DNA of 64,000 nucleotides. Source: Paragonimus westermani. Taxonomy: Eukaryota > Platyhelminthes > Trematoda > Plagiorchiida > Troglotrematidae. The notes under the pieces are model-generated. The model did no database searches. It was given only the letters and a program-made list of their open reading frames with translations, and was not told the DNA's origin. Position numbers and translations under genes: made by a program. The stretch covers positions 31,711-95,710 of the forward strand of contig QNGE01003031.1 of NCBI GenBank assembly GCA_008508345.1, written 5' to 3'. Below, piece after piece: positions 1 to 13,189 of the stretch (position 1 is its first letter; every line of letters starts with the position of its first letter).

Positions 1-612
1 CACGTATGTACGGACACATCTGACAGCATTAGGCAAAATGAGGTCAAAGAGCATCGGTTAGATGGCTCTTGTTTCGCTGCACGCCTACTCACGTCTCATT
101 GAGAAACCTCTGTTGAATGACGTTCATTTCGCCAATAATCGATTTTCACGCTAACCTGTCTTACGGTTACCGATTCACGTGGCTGTACACCATACCGTCG
201 AATTCAGTGGGCAGGTGAACAAGAAGAACAAAACGAACAGTGTGAATTTGTTCATACGAGGACAATTTTCATTTTGAAACCACCCAAGCTCTTTGATGGA
301 GCTTTACCATTCAGTCATATTATGACCATATTGAAATAAGTTATCAGTCGGGATGGACAACCCTAACAGTATCTGTCCCTCCAGTAAGTCCTTGTAGCTC
401 AAACTACTGGCGGATTGATCCGGCAGGGTCAACTTACTCCTTTCAAATAACCGAACGTAGCCCATGTTTGGACTGAATCGTCATCACCTCGCACTGTGAG
501 AACGTCCATGTCGTCGTTATGTCGCCCGCCCACCAGTCTCCACTTGTTTACTTCGCTGTCTAACCTCGTTTAACGGATCTTGGGCTCAACAGTCGGTCAT
601 GCGCGCTGTAAT
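1..612. other. No gene seen; anonymous sequence
   Basis: I see no retroelement motif, RNA gene or convincing reading frame here. The stretch ends at the 3' edge of the minus-strand family-A LTR, so its right part might be degraded internal sequence of that element, but no gag motif is visible. Confidence 0.5.
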
Positions 613-980
613 TGTGGCGAAAAGGCGTTCATTAATGTACAATCCTTACTGCCCAACTCACTGGTTTCTATGCCACGCCGTGTCCACGTTTATGAACCGG
701 AATTCCGGTCCATAACTTCCCGGTTTCCGTCCACAAGTCGTGTACACTTCGGCCTAGTTGTTTGTCCGACGCCTTCTGTCAGGGAGATTTTCGCCTACCA
801 TTCCTCGTCCGTTTGGCCGATCTCGTTGGGCGATGGCTCATCCGGTCCCCCATATTTTCCCCGGTCCGCTCGCTGTGGGATTCCGGACGTACCTCCTCGT
901 CGCGTTGAGGTAGTCCACCGAGAGTTGCAGTACTCGCATCCGCCGACTGATAAGCCACCACCCAATGAATCACCAAACGT
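613..980 (-). mobile_element. Solo LTR, family A (Ty3/gypsy-like), minus strand
   Basis: The reverse complement aligns along most of its length with the LTR-like block at 55381-55765 and, in its 3' half, with 60101-60279. Shared landmarks are a 5' G-rich segment, the block GGACGAGGAATG, a GGTTCATAAACG-type block and a shared 3' end reading CGCCACA on the element strand. Beyond that 3' end the copies diverge, which marks the LTR boundary at 613. The 5' boundary is estimated to within about 20 bp. No gag follows as it does in the 55.7-kb copy, so this looks like a solo or truncated LTR. Open frames on both strands across it are by-products of its GC-richer composition. LTR identity is inferred from repeat boundaries, not from a database. 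Confidence 0.65.
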
Positions 981-1503
981 CGGCAGTTAACGATCGAGGG
1001 ACTGATTCCCATGAGATTGTACAAACTGGGGTGAACTGGTTGCCAGATCAATATGGGGTATCTCACGAAATCTGCGTGTTTGGTCAATACCTACAAGTAG
1101 GAATCAATGCATTATAGATGATTGAACATTCAGCTACTGCACAAGTGTGTAAAGGTCTGTGAGCGTGAACTATGTTTTTCATGCGTCATATCCCAGTCAG
1201 CTAGCTATTGCCGACTTCCCCTGTCCATTATTTTTCCATTGGTAAAGGTAATCAATATAAAAAAGATTTCTAGTGATTGCTCCTGCCTTCAAATAAACAT
1301 CGAACGTCTACTTCTAATTATTTCTTTTGAGCATCAAAGTGATACTGCTAAAATGCGAGGGTTCAGGCCTATAGAAATTCAGCATCACTCACACATGACC
1401 ACAGTTTTGTATCCAAGCAGATTTTTTGACCGGTCACTTTCAAGTAAAAACAATGGACTCAGGTTTCCTGTTTGCTAAAGCTTGACTCTGCTGTGTGTCG
1501 TGC
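981..1503. other. No gene seen
   Basis: The longest frame is 118 codons (1122-1478, plus). It starts at an arbitrary ATG, matches no family I know and has no splice or signal features. I treat it as chance. Confidence 0.45.
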
Positions 1504-1524
1504 ATATATATATATATATATATA
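1504..1524. repeat. (TA)n microsatellite
   Basis: About ten uninterrupted TA dinucleotides. It abuts the left end of a tRNA-derived repeat copy, where such elements often carry simple tails. Confidence 0.95.
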
Positions 1525-1694
1525 GATTAGAATTTTTCTCTTGTTAGAGTTCGTTAGTAGTGTATATCTTCGCCACGTCCGGCGATGTTTTCATGAAGCA
1601 ACCGTGTTGACTACTATGCCACTGACCTCACACTAGGCATGACCGAATTATCATATCTGAACGCCCAGCCAGTTGTGAGCAATGATCAGGTTGC
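1525..1694 (-). repeat. tRNA-derived SINE-like repeat, copy 1
   Basis: Reading the minus strand, this copy has a 5' leader, then a pol III A-box-like TGGCATAGTAG, then a decayed B-box region, then a tail shared with the copies at 3.8, 15.2, 21.5 and 43.6 kb. The signature shared by all is a plus-strand block resembling ACCGTGTTGACCACTATGCC. The leader upstream of the tRNA-like head (GACCGAATTATCATATCTGA on the plus strand) also recurs in the 14.2- and 21.6-kb copies. The repeat is therefore longer than a bare tRNA pseudogene. Dispersed copies in both orientations with tRNA-like promoter boxes are typical of SINEs. Confidence 0.65.
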
Positions 1695-3834
1695 CCGATC
1701 GTCTCAAGAGGAGACACAGTAACTGTCCTGTTAACTCCAATGGAAAACAATGCGAGTAGGGCATCCGATACAGGTCGTAATCTCCGATCTCACTGAACCT
1801 GCACAAATAACGAGCTCTAGCAAGAGCGAAACTTGAGTCTACTACTTCTTTTCGTAGGGGACTGACTGGGAATTTTGTCTGCATGCGAACACTGCGATCA
1901 ACTGTGAGTGATGTTCAAACTGACTTATATGGTCATCAGTTAGGTTGAGAACGTAAAGCTAACTTACAATCCACGTTCTTTTCGTCCGAATGCTAGGTGG
2001 CTTCCTTGTCTCAGTTGCACAATGTTTCAGCTCTATACTTCTATGACCCAATCTAACTAGGCCGCTGAATATGAGATGTTGAAGTAGAATTTGTCCTCAA
2101 AACCATTTATGCAAACATCAAACTGTTGCCGCCTCACCTGTTCACACTACAGTTGATAAAAGGCGGTAAACAACGCCCACTTATAAAGTGTCTGTATGAG
2201 TGGTTATGTGCGGATAACTTACCACTGATGGTGGTGATCCTGTCTGTGGGACACTTTCAATGTTCGCTATAAGAAAAATGACACAATGGTTCATTTTCTC
2301 TAACCGAGATCCACTGGCCTTAGCTCACTACTGTGGCGAACGTAAAAAATTTTCATTCACACCACCCCTTGTGACCGCTCTACTTCACATTTTTATATCT
2401 CGCCTGCTGTCCAGGTCCACGGGGATCGAGGCAGCAATATTACGAAAACGTTTGTGGGATAAAACGTATTAGAACCATGTTGAACGGGTAGCCCTCTGCA
2501 TGTCAGACCATCACGTGATGTGGTGACCGCAATGTTGTAAACGCCAGTACTAGGACGATTAATGAAGGCGGTATATCATTGGACGCGCCCACGTAAATAA
2601 TGCGTCTGGCATCATGTGCACTGTCGGGTGGCATTATCAAAAAATGTATACGTGTCCGTTGTTAAGCCTGTTAGTCAGGAGAGTCAAAGCAATCTGGTGG
2701 GCGTTTGTGCACGCTACCCCTGTCGCTGTTTCGAATTCAGCCGAAGCCCCATTTTTTCGCCTTGGTTTAGTGGGTTTTAGAAATACAAGGGAAGCCGGTG
2801 TAAAAAGTGATTTTTCAATTTATCTCGTTCAATGAAAAGCGTGAGTAGAAGATTAGAAATGGGCATGAAAATTTCCCCCTACAAATTAATTCATCTGGAG
2901 TTTGTCGAAAGAATAAGATGAGTGAGGATAGTAGTGCGATATATTGGGCCGAAGGTGATTGCGGTTGCCTGTGCACGACGCTAGATGGTTTTTCAAACCG
3001 ATCGAAATGGCTGCCATAACAATAAGCGTCTGAAGAAGACCTCCTTTCTGAAACTGAGGGAAGGAAATAGACAAAATTTGCATTCTGGAATCTTACTCGC
3101 AATGATCATTTCGGATCAACTGAGTAATCTACGGAAAGTTGCAAAACATTTTTCCGTACAACAATACCGCTGAAGAGCCTCCACGTTTTTCTGGGGTTGT
3201 CCGCCGCAACAATCGAAAAAGTGGGTGAGCTCAATGGCAGAGAGATAAGTTAATTGCATTCAGATCACTAGAACACATGTCAAACATTCATGCTGATTTG
3301 ATTTTTATATAGATGGGGTGTAAAGTTCATCCCAGTAGTACTTGTCATATAAACATGCGAAATATGCATACAAGTGTTGGATTGCTGTTGACGCTGTTCC
3401 ATTATACATGAAAAACTTACCAGTATAAACTAGAAAACTGGACGGTATAGACTATGGTAAAAAAACAATGGACGTGGACGTGAACGCTGCACTTGTGAAT
3501 GTCAGAAGCGATAACTTTTTCACTTCGCACGAACTACAACAGAACCTCCAACAGAAAGCTAACCACGATAAAAAAAACAGTCGTAAAATTCAATTCAGAG
3601 TTACCATTTCAGCTGTTTAATAGGTGTGCTGATGTTTGTATGCTTTTGTTCACAGTCGCAGATTCCTACAGGGTTATCCTAAAGGGAACCCAAGAAGCTT
3701 TGTCAATAGCACGAGCTTAGAAGGGAAATCATGTCTCTAGGACTTTGGCTTTAATAGTTTTACTTGTAAGTTGTGGTGGGTTGGGTTGGTATAAATTAAA
3801 AGTCACTGACATTTGATTGTAGTCTCCTCAACCT
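1695..3834. other. No gene seen
   Basis: Only short, overlapping frames under 100 codons occur on both strands. None shows a recognisable domain, and I found no repeat match to other parts of the window. Confidence 0.45.
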
Positions 3835-4015
3835 CGCAGACTTTTCAGCCAGCATATTTTAGAGGAAAGTGTTAGGTTGGAGTTTCAATTGTTTAACGAT
3901 CGTTAGTAGTGCATATCGTAGCCACGGCCTGAATTAGAGCTCTGGCCACGCCTTCGTGAATCGACTGTGTTGACCACCGTGGCACTGTTCACACTTTGGC
4001 ACGACTGGATAACCG
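3835..4015 (-). repeat. tRNA-derived SINE-like repeat, copy 2
   Basis: It aligns with copies 1, 3 and 4: the tail segment with a cagacttttcagccag-like block, the GTTAGTAGTGCATATC block, and the tRNA-like head ending in GTGTTGACCACCGTGGCAC on the plus strand. The B-box area has been rearranged relative to the copy at 43.6 kb. The right edge continues into a GGCACGACTGG block that matches the family leader. Confidence 0.6.
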
Positions 4016-7000
4016 TTCTGTTAACTTCATTCAATGATTCCACTATAAGGACACTTCTACCTCACTTGGAGCTTTCTGTGAATATTCCTAAGGAAGAAAA
4101 CAATGGTACCACATTCACCCGACCGAACTGTTGTGCTCCGCTGAGTTCATGCACACAGATAACACGTATATCTACGCCTCAGGCATGTTAGATTGATTCA
4201 TCAATCGTGACATGTCAGTCAACCAGTAGTCTTGCATTTGCCTACGGCCGATTGAGATGGGTTATGAACAACTGATTATTTGCCCGCTTGTGCCTGTGTG
4301 TTGACACTGTCCAGTCCGCCATTTCACCGCACATTATTTCGTTATTTCCTGTAGCCTACTGCTTCTACTCTGCGTTTGTCCTCAGCTGCAAACTACGCGT
4401 CACTGTCTGGTTGTCCCCGACTTCCACCTTACCGATACAGTACCAACGAACTAACTGCTAACCAAACTGAAATACAGTGAGTTAAGTTGACACATGTATG
4501 TATGCGACTCTTGCAATTTGGCTTTGTGAATTCTGACTTCATCATTCTGGAATGAGATCGGAAGCAGCATGAAAAAGTAGTACATTGATGTGAGTCTAAC
4601 AAGGGCAGTAACACAGTATATTTGAATCAATTAAATGAACTTGATTAGTACTAGGGAGAGAGTACAACTCTGCTCAAATGTGGTGCGTAGACATGCTTCA
4701 ATCTGTGTTCAGGGGGTCAGTGCATTTTCATTTAAACCATCAAATTTTTGTGTTTCAATCTTTCTCACCCAGGCAATGATAATGAAGTTGCTGTGCTTGA
4801 GCATTTCCATAAGAACACAACTGTTTACACCAATGTATTGGTTATGACTGTTTATTGGTTTAAAAACTACAATTTCCAAAATTATCAAGTAACACCTCCA
4901 ATCATTAATGTGATATCGCATAAGTAACTAATAGTATCCAAAGAATGTCTCGCATTCGATTCGCAGCTGATGTTTCTTATCTTACAGCTAATAGGCATTA
5001 CCTATCCTGACAAAAAGAAATTGGTAAGCCCAGCAAACCCGAGCACATTGACAGGATGACAAACGAATTAACACCGCACTAGGGTTTACTAGTGCACCAT
5101 ATGCACCACTACCTTAAAAGGATGGATCTACTCAAAGTCCATTTGTTTATTCACAATGCGGAGTGGTGAGTAGGTTTTAACTAGACGCATCTAGTGAGAA
5201 AACTATGCAGATATTTTATTTGGAGGGAATATTGTCGTTAGTACTGGGTTAAAATTAGATACCTTCTAGTTTCTTTCGCCATTGCTCATCGGAATGATGC
5301 AGCTGCTATGAAATAGTACTACAAGCGTGATGACATTATTGAATATAGCAGAACCATATGGATACATCGTGCTGATTGGATGTTTACGTCCCTCGTAACT
5401 AATGCACTTTACCACCTCGACCAGGAACAGCAGTCTTCAGGGGGGAAGTTATAGGTGAAATCCTAAAGTCACGGATATTGAACATCACCTGAAACTCATA
5501 AGTTAGAGTAAACTGTCTTCTAGATGGCGCTTGTGCGTTTACCCACGGAGCAGTCTAATAAGTAAGTTGGTAAAACACAATATATTTGGAAATCGAGTTA
5601 CCATACTTGTAACTACAGATCACCGAATGACTTCTGTTCATTGCTTCCTGTTCATTTCTGATCCATGTTTGAAAAAGACACCCAAGGTGACTGTATATTT
5701 TCATCTGAATGATTAAAGGCGCGATTGTCTGAACAGATTCCAGTAACACTGAACAGTGCCGTAAAGTTGCTCTACTTACAGGGACGAGTAAGACTGTCCT
5801 CACCTAAAGAACGCCAAATTTTATTATGTATATCGTATGACAAATGTTAGTCTAAATAAGGCAACTGTTTGAAAATGTTATTAGTATAAGTTCCGCAAGA
5901 AAAATGCGCATTTAAACTCGTTGGACTTGATAGAATTCTAATGATGCAGTGGATCGCACTGTCAGTATCAGACTACAGTCGGCCGAGAATATCAGAAGGT
6001 TCGTTTTGTGCGTCATAAATTAAAATGCCTCCCGCTACCATGTGTTGTGCCGTGGGTTCTTTGGGTTGCTATCTTTTATCCAGGTAGCTTACCAATGTAC
6101 GTTCCATACACGACAGAAAAATGGGTACACTTCCTGAGAATTTAGTTATGAAGTGACCTTCATCATTCACGCGATGCACAACGTCTATCGCCGCATCCAA
6201 ATTAAGTCCCCATGTTAAACGTAGAACTAGCAGTGGACCAGACACAAATTGGTCACAATGTCCTATAACAGAATGAACGCAAATGGGGCGCCGCAGTTTA
6301 TCAACAATTACGTGTTCACCTAATGCCAAATGAATTACAGACAACCATCGAATCTGTTCACACTATCCGGCAGTGGTATTGTCGAACCTAACACAACCCA
6401 AGTGGACGTCACAAACAGAAAAATATCAATTTCGCGGGTGCCTGGACACGAACTGTCGATAGACAGCTTAATTACTTGTGTGCCGTCCGATATTCGCGGT
6501 TATGGATTCGAGTGATGATAACTTTTTGATCACTTCTTGTCAATTCTCTTATAGGTATGCAAATGATTGCTCACTGATTAGAAGGCATACGTATGTGCCT
6601 TATTCCACATAGCTTTCAACCTCATACTGGAAGAGGGTGGAAAAACAGACACCAAAAAATTAATGGAAGGGACGTTTAGCTTGTGATGTAGCATGCACAT
6701 AGTCCACACAACATGGCTAGCAATTACCGAAGGTTTAGGCTGAATTAGGCGCCTAAAAAGTGCAATGAGACTAATGTGCTTCATAACAGGGTTTGCATAT
6801 AGTCCGTCAACAATCAACCCACAAGATGTGAATTGCCCGTATTGAGCTCTGTTTGTGCACACCGTTATGGTTTCAACTTTGAAGATTACGATACATTCAG
6901 ATGATATGCGATATGGGGTAGCTGACTTTAACGGTGCGAGTAATCACAATCTCATACTTGTGTCGATCAGGGGTATCTTGATAGAGATCGTAATAGTGCT

Positions 7001-9839
7001 GAGTTAACCTGTTCTAACTCGAGCAACATAATCCGCGCAGGAGGTCACTTTCATGTCACCAAGTTGAAAAACTTCACAAGAGCTGTTGAAAGTATATAAA
7101 TGCAAGTGTGACCATATCGTGATGGAATTGCTTAAGAAAGCTAACACCCCCGAAGCATAAACATATCAGATCAGACCGGACCGCTTAACCAAGATTTCTT
7201 GAAAGCTTACAAAACTTGTTATTCTTTTTATTTCAGCCTCAAGCCTGATAGCGGATACAGTAAATGGCATATGTATTGCGCATATTGCATATATAATTCA
7301 TAATGTGTATTATATATTATATATACATCTATGTGTAGAAGTTTGTTTTGGTGTAAGAACCCATATACGTTGATCTCACTGATTTATAAGCGGGTTCAAA
7401 TCTGTAGACTGAAATCATCTAAACCCGGTCACTTTTATTGACTCGTTCTGTGGCAGACGTCCGCTGATCAGCAAAAGCAATTTCTGAAGGCAGAGGGCAA
7501 CGCTGCTCTTGGAGGTTACAGTAAGAACTATCATCATAGAGAAGACCACCCTTTTACTAATGGCTAATGTAAGTGGAATTCCAACACTAAGCTACCGCCA
7601 TTGGCTGTGGTACTGAATCTAGATTATCAGAAGAACAATAATCTGTGCGGCACCAAGCAATCTAAGATAACAGCATCTGTTTTATAGAAGAATGACAGTA
7701 TTTACTATTGTTATTAAACAACAAGCGTTCTCACACTTTGATTGGCCAGCTCGTTGCTACGTTCTAAAACCTTGCCTTGAGCAACCCACTTGTTTAAATC
7801 TGAAAGGCATTTAACCGACTTGTCTTAATCTCTACTTTTTGCAAACAAATTTGGTGCAGCAGCTAATCGTCGTTCCCGATTCATTGGCATGTCTGCAAAA
7901 GCTTGTGCGTGAACCCTGATCGGCTGAATCTTCTCCAGTCAGGGAACCGTTCCATTCTTATCTCATTACATATACTAACAGTACGACTGATTCCTAGGAA
8001 AGCAGCTGGTGACTGAAGAAGGAAGGTCGTTCCAGTGGTTGGTAGTTCAGCTAGTTAGCAATTGTTACACGGAACAACTCAAGGATCGAATATTGTGATA
8101 CATCCTGACGCGTCCCCGTTTTCTGTTATCTGCCACGATTATATAAAACTATCCGATATGTGCGATAGTAAGGCAAAGGTGTTACAGCATTATTTCATCG
8201 CAGTCTTTAAAAAACAAGTGGAGAGAGACGGAACGTTTCTGTATCTACTTGTACAAAGCATGTTTAAGCAAACGACTAGTCTGGTGGCTACCCGCTGGAA
8301 ATGTTCATTGGAATGTGGTGTATACGTTGCTTTACAATTCCAGATCGCATTGTATATATTCGCTTAACCGGATAAGAATTCAGAGAATACATTTAAATAA
8401 ATCTTACTACGCACATGTATTCGTTTTTCCTACAACATCAATGACAGTTTTTCTGCTAAAACAGTGCACTACTGGATTATGCTCCAGCCCCGTTGCCGTG
8501 GTGCTTCAACCACGCTTAAGAATTCCTCGAACAGATCTCAGTATAATCCAGTGATTCATGAACACTTCATTCTCGGTGAGCCCAATCCTTGACTTTACCC
8601 ATTATTTCATATTCAGACTTATCGCAGTTAATCCTTCCACTATAATTGCACCTTTTCGAAGAGGTATACATGCACCGGCTGTGATACTCACCCTATAAGG
8701 CGTTTGCAACGTCTAAGGTCTATGCGGCCGTCTCACAATGACAAACTGGAGGTAAATTAGTTTACGACCGACACCTAAGTTTTCTTTCAGCTTGATTTCC
8801 CTAATGTCTATTGTGTGCTGTTAGCCACAAAACAATTTGGGGCGTCTCCACATAGTGATATACGTCTACATCTACTGTAATCTGCGACTGGGCTCTAGTA
8901 GTTTGTTTAGTGTTCGATTTCATTGAAACTAATTTACTGTTCGTTCTATTGCACTCTGTTTTGCTTGGTTGTTGGGATGTTGTTGATTGGATTAAATGTG
9001 TTGCACATGTTTGGTCACAAGCTCTTTGAACTCCGTGACTGGCTCCGCATTTTTCTGTGTACTTCACAATTTTGTCTGTTCTCTTATTCTTCTGTTCTAC
9101 ATTCCAACTCATATTGTTGAACTTTTATATTCGGATAACTGGGACGATGATCTCTTTATTGACAAAGGTTTTCTTTCGTGTTGTACAATCGATGTTAATC
9201 GTCTGTTCACTAACTATATCCAACGCCTTTATCGATTACCCCGTGATTCTCGAGTTTCTGCTTATTATGGATTTGCTGCATCAATGGCATTCCGTTACTG
9301 ACTACAAAAATGAACCTTAGTTTAGGACTGTTCGGCCAATCTCTAGAGGCATTTTCCATTTCCTGTCGGCTTAGTAAAACATTCCTTCTTCCAATGAGCA
9401 GATTGCTTTGTTGACTCACCTCAGCCTTGTTTCTTAGTCGTGTAACATTTAATTTGTGTTTATTCACCTGTTCATTCTACCTACCAACCCTGTTCTCGGT
9501 CAGATTATTGCCTTATTTGCATTGTGTTGGTCGCACTGTTTGAAGTTCATTTGACATCATACAATATTCAGCCTATAGGTCTAGTAAAATTGAAATTACC
9601 ACGAGGGGAATCATAACCGATTTTTGCCTTATTTGTTGGCGTTCTATCTACTACCATATTAAACTAATGTCTTTACTGTTGTCACAAGGTTCTGGAACTT
9701 AACGGGCTGATTTACTAGCGTCATTCAAAATATCTGTCAGGAACTGTTACTTTCACCGATATCGACCCATTGCCTACATGTGGCAGTGAGACATCCTTTC
9801 ATCATCTACGCAATACCGATCAATTCTGAGTTCATGCGC
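4016..9839. other. No gene recognised in 5.8 kb
   Basis: This holds scattered short frames (for example 6069-6344 and 6578-6862 on the minus strand, and 8062-8367 and 8996-9301 on the plus strand), none with a motif I can name. An AT-rich patch lies at about 7280-7330. A short block around 7375-7435 resembles 27565-27640 (a gggttcaaa core flanked by gatttat and ggtcactttt), a possible minor dispersed repeat. Confidence 0.4.
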
Positions 9840-10340
9840 GATCAAAAAGCCATTCGTTCATTGGTTTCCCAGATCTTTTGATCATGAGCTTCAGAAAAAT
9901 TTAAAAATAAACATAACCCTGAAGGTCGTTTAGGTATATCGGGAAAAGTAGAGGACCTTGGAGGACCTCTTTGAAGACAGCGGATCGAGAAGAAAAATCA
10001 GATTTAACTCTAATCATAAAACATTTTTAGTAGAAATTGGTGTAACTTGAGGCACAACTCCTCGCATATCATAATGGCCTATTCGTGGTTGAGAGGATTG
10101 TTCGGAAGACCACCGGAAGCGTTATCAAAAGCGAGGTAGATAGGATTTGTGGGTCCATCCATTTCGGTGAGCATAAAGATTATGCACACCAACTTAGAAG
10201 ACCGCGTTAAACTTGTGGGATATCTCCCGACGAAGATTTTTGGGTTTGGGGAGCTTCACCTGGAGCTCTGTTAGTTCACATGGAGTGTTAGTGAGGAGGC
10301 TTGCTCAAAGGCTGTTAGGAGACGGTCGGCCACCTGCACT
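9840..10340 (-). pseudogene. CR1/jockey-type LINE reverse transcriptase remnant
   Basis: On the minus strand, about 10160-10081 translates to a segment with YLAFDNASG, in the position of the palm motif A (YLDFSKAFD type) of CR1/jockey reverse transcriptases. Further downstream, about 10016-9920 gives a FSSRSAVFKEVLQGPLLFPI stretch followed by YLNDL. This matches the motif B neighbourhood ([21 protein letters not shown] type). Next comes a degraded counterpart of the FADD-plus-KIW motif C, read as HDQKIW with the aspartate pair lost. The pieces lie in different frames with stops between them, so this is a non-functional fossil. No endonuclease or 3' tail could be found. Family assignment at clade level is an inference from motif style. 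Confidence 0.6.
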
Positions 10341-13189
10341 TATGATGAGCTTCTTTCTATGCATCATGGCGATTGCCAGTGTCTGGTGGTACAGCTAACG
10401 ATGAGGTGTTATTATGGTAGAGGCTATTTCACCAAAGATCCAACAGTGGAATCTGTCGCGATCAGTCATTCTGTATGGAGTAACCTTGAGTAAAAGGTAC
10501 TGCACATCAAACACCGAAGTTTTTACTGTCTGGCACGGTTTGTAAAGGGTTCGTTGGAGTAGTGTAGAATCTCACTTTGGCTGTACTATGTTGATTGGTT
10601 TACTTCGAAAATTCCTTAACTGGTTTAAGTTCTGACAAGGTCTCCCAGACAGGCTGTTGCACAGTTCGCGTGGAATGTTTATTTTGTTTTTATTGACCAC
10701 TGTGCTTAGATAGAGTTTTACTCATGGAAGCTCTAAGCAGAATCTGTTCATGTACAAATTACACATATTCATGGACCTTTCGTCTACACTAAGTTTGTGC
10801 AATGTAACATGTGCGTAGATCCTCATTGTTGCCCGTCGGTCTATACCCTGCGGTGGGGATGTTACGATCATCCAGCGGATAACGTATTTTACTCTACAGA
10901 GGTCAGGTGGATAATCGGAGAACATATTTTTCAGAGCAAGAATCAACCGTCCTTTTTATGAATGGATTTTGGAAAGGCATAGTTGCCATGGTTCATAGTG
11001 GAAGATTCAAGAAAAAGTTTACCTAAACAATTGTTTTGGTCGTTAAGCTTAACCTGATTGAAGTTTGGTATCAGAATAATATCATATCGCTCCTCTATCA
11101 CCCGTTGTGGTTGTGAGCTTCACTTTTTCTTCACTACTGTTTTTTCTTCCGTCAATCAACCAAACTTCATGGTGCAGATGATCCTGCCCACAAATACCTA
11201 CCGCGAGTGAAATCTGTTCGTTTTGGCGATCGAGTCAGAAACTCATTCCCTCCTTACAGTGAAACCTCACAAAAGGTGCTTCGAAAAACGTACGCGTTTT
11301 GGTTTCTGAGCTTTTCCCAGCTGAAACTCATCGTCAGTCTTATATTTTAAAGGATACTTGTTTAACTTTCTCACTGCCGACAACCAGGCACATTCACGTA
11401 AAGAGTCGAAACCCTCGAGCAACTTGCAGACAATGCAGTGAACCGTGCGTGCTAGTTCGTGGTGTGCATCTCGATTTTGGGTATGCAGGTTAAAAAATCA
11501 AGTGGCAGTCACCGCTCCGTTTATTTAGTGTCTTCACGTTAGCTCTGACTTATTGATCGCATTCAGGACTACTGTCATGCATATAGTATACGCTCATTTC
11601 CACTGTATGAATTCATGATAATAAGGCAAAGTACCCAAAAGACATAGGACTCTACTTGCAGTGGTTTCGAAGCTGTAGTTTGTAGGGTGAAATAAGAGTA
11701 GGGAATCTCTGAGGTCAAATAGAGCATCACTGAGGGCTGGAAACCCGCATGCTTCGCAGCGTTACAGAGGACAACTTTGTGAAAAAGAAACGGGAAGGTG
11801 TGGCTCACGAAATGTGTTATATTCACGCTGAATTATATTTGGATTGAAAAATAAATGACCACTTCTGCTGGATCGCAATATGTTTCCAGTTCTCGCAGAA
11901 TACTGCAAGAGAACACTGTGGTTTTGGTAAGGATTCTCGGGTTCCAGGCATTTAGGGTGTGCAATCAGCCTCTGCATTTTGTTTGAAACTGGCGAAGTTC
12001 TTTTTTGGTTACTGACTTTGTGTACTCACTGAGTTTTGTTTTTCCAGTAATCCCGATTAAGATTAGAGGGACTGTGTTGCGTTTCAGAGGATCGCTTCCT
12101 ACACTTTGGTCGCACTTCGAGGCACGCACCAGTCCACCTATGCACTCAATTGCGATCAATGAGAGGTATGAATGTCTCCGATTACTTACAAGTAGTAAGG
12201 AGGTAGCCTTAAAAATACTCGTCTCATGTTTCCCCACAATGAACATCACCGTAGATACTACAGGAAGATATCAGGCATGAGCAAAGAAAACCGTACTGTT
12301 GCCCTGCAGTGTGAGTGGAATTTACCATTTGTCTGAATTCGATGTGTGGGTGTAGTATCGCATGATCAACCGATTTACTGTTATTAACCTGAAAGTATAT
12401 ACAGGGGTACGTACATGGAAACCAGTCTCCAGAAACAGATATTTCCTGAGATGTAAACTGTAGGCAACCTGTCATTAGTAGTTCCTAAATACATGTTTCC
12501 TCAACGCATTCTGCAGAAAGTTCAATCAGCACACCTTATCAAATTAACACCAGGATTCACTGGAAAGTGCACGTTTCTTATCGAACAAAATAGACTATGA
12601 AACCTAAAGGCCCAATAAGAGCAGTTGGGTACAGGTTGGCACTAGTAACAAGACGTATCCCCTTCAGATTATCTGAAAGACACTGACAATGTGGGCGCAG
12701 CAAACTTGGTTAATCATTCTTATAGTTAAACTGTTACCCACTGGCCCTCAGTAGCTAGGATGGATGCTACATTACATCCCCTAAATTTCCATGAAAATGA
12801 CAACTTACTAATTTTAAGATTATCCCAAACATTTCACCCTTCTTGTGCGTCAAGTTGAATGCGTTCATAAGTATATTCGAAGATTTTGCATTTGGTGTTG
12901 AGTTTCTAGAATTGCTTTCAATAAGATGCAAAATGTTCATTTGCGTAGATTACTAATGTCGTTACTCAGACAGTAACCATAACAGCAACCGTACACCAGT
13001 TCACTAGAAGATCACTTGATCTTACTCTATTGGCACTATCCGAAGGTCACAGATTCTCTTTCATTACGAACTACACAATGATGCAAATTTACCAACCAAG
13101 AGTCTTGCTCGATAGCAACCCGATATGACTTCAGTATACAACAAGCGACAATCAAGTCTCGTTCATGCTTCTCATACAGGCAGATAATT
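10341..13189. other. No gene recognised
   Basis: Short frames occur on both strands, including overlapping ones at 11965-12280, but none has a recognisable domain. The first few hundred bases could be the 5' continuation of the minus-strand LINE remnant; I could not confirm it. Confidence 0.4.

Noticed and set aside
580..1087. Overlapping frames of 136 (plus) and 102 (minus) codons
   Set aside because: They cover a family-A LTR, whose higher GC content leaves frames open by chance; homologous LTR copies do not keep them.
6069..6344. Minus-strand 91-codon frame resembling a retroviral-type protease end
   Set aside because: No DTG motif and no further alignment; the resemblance did not hold on reading the flanks.
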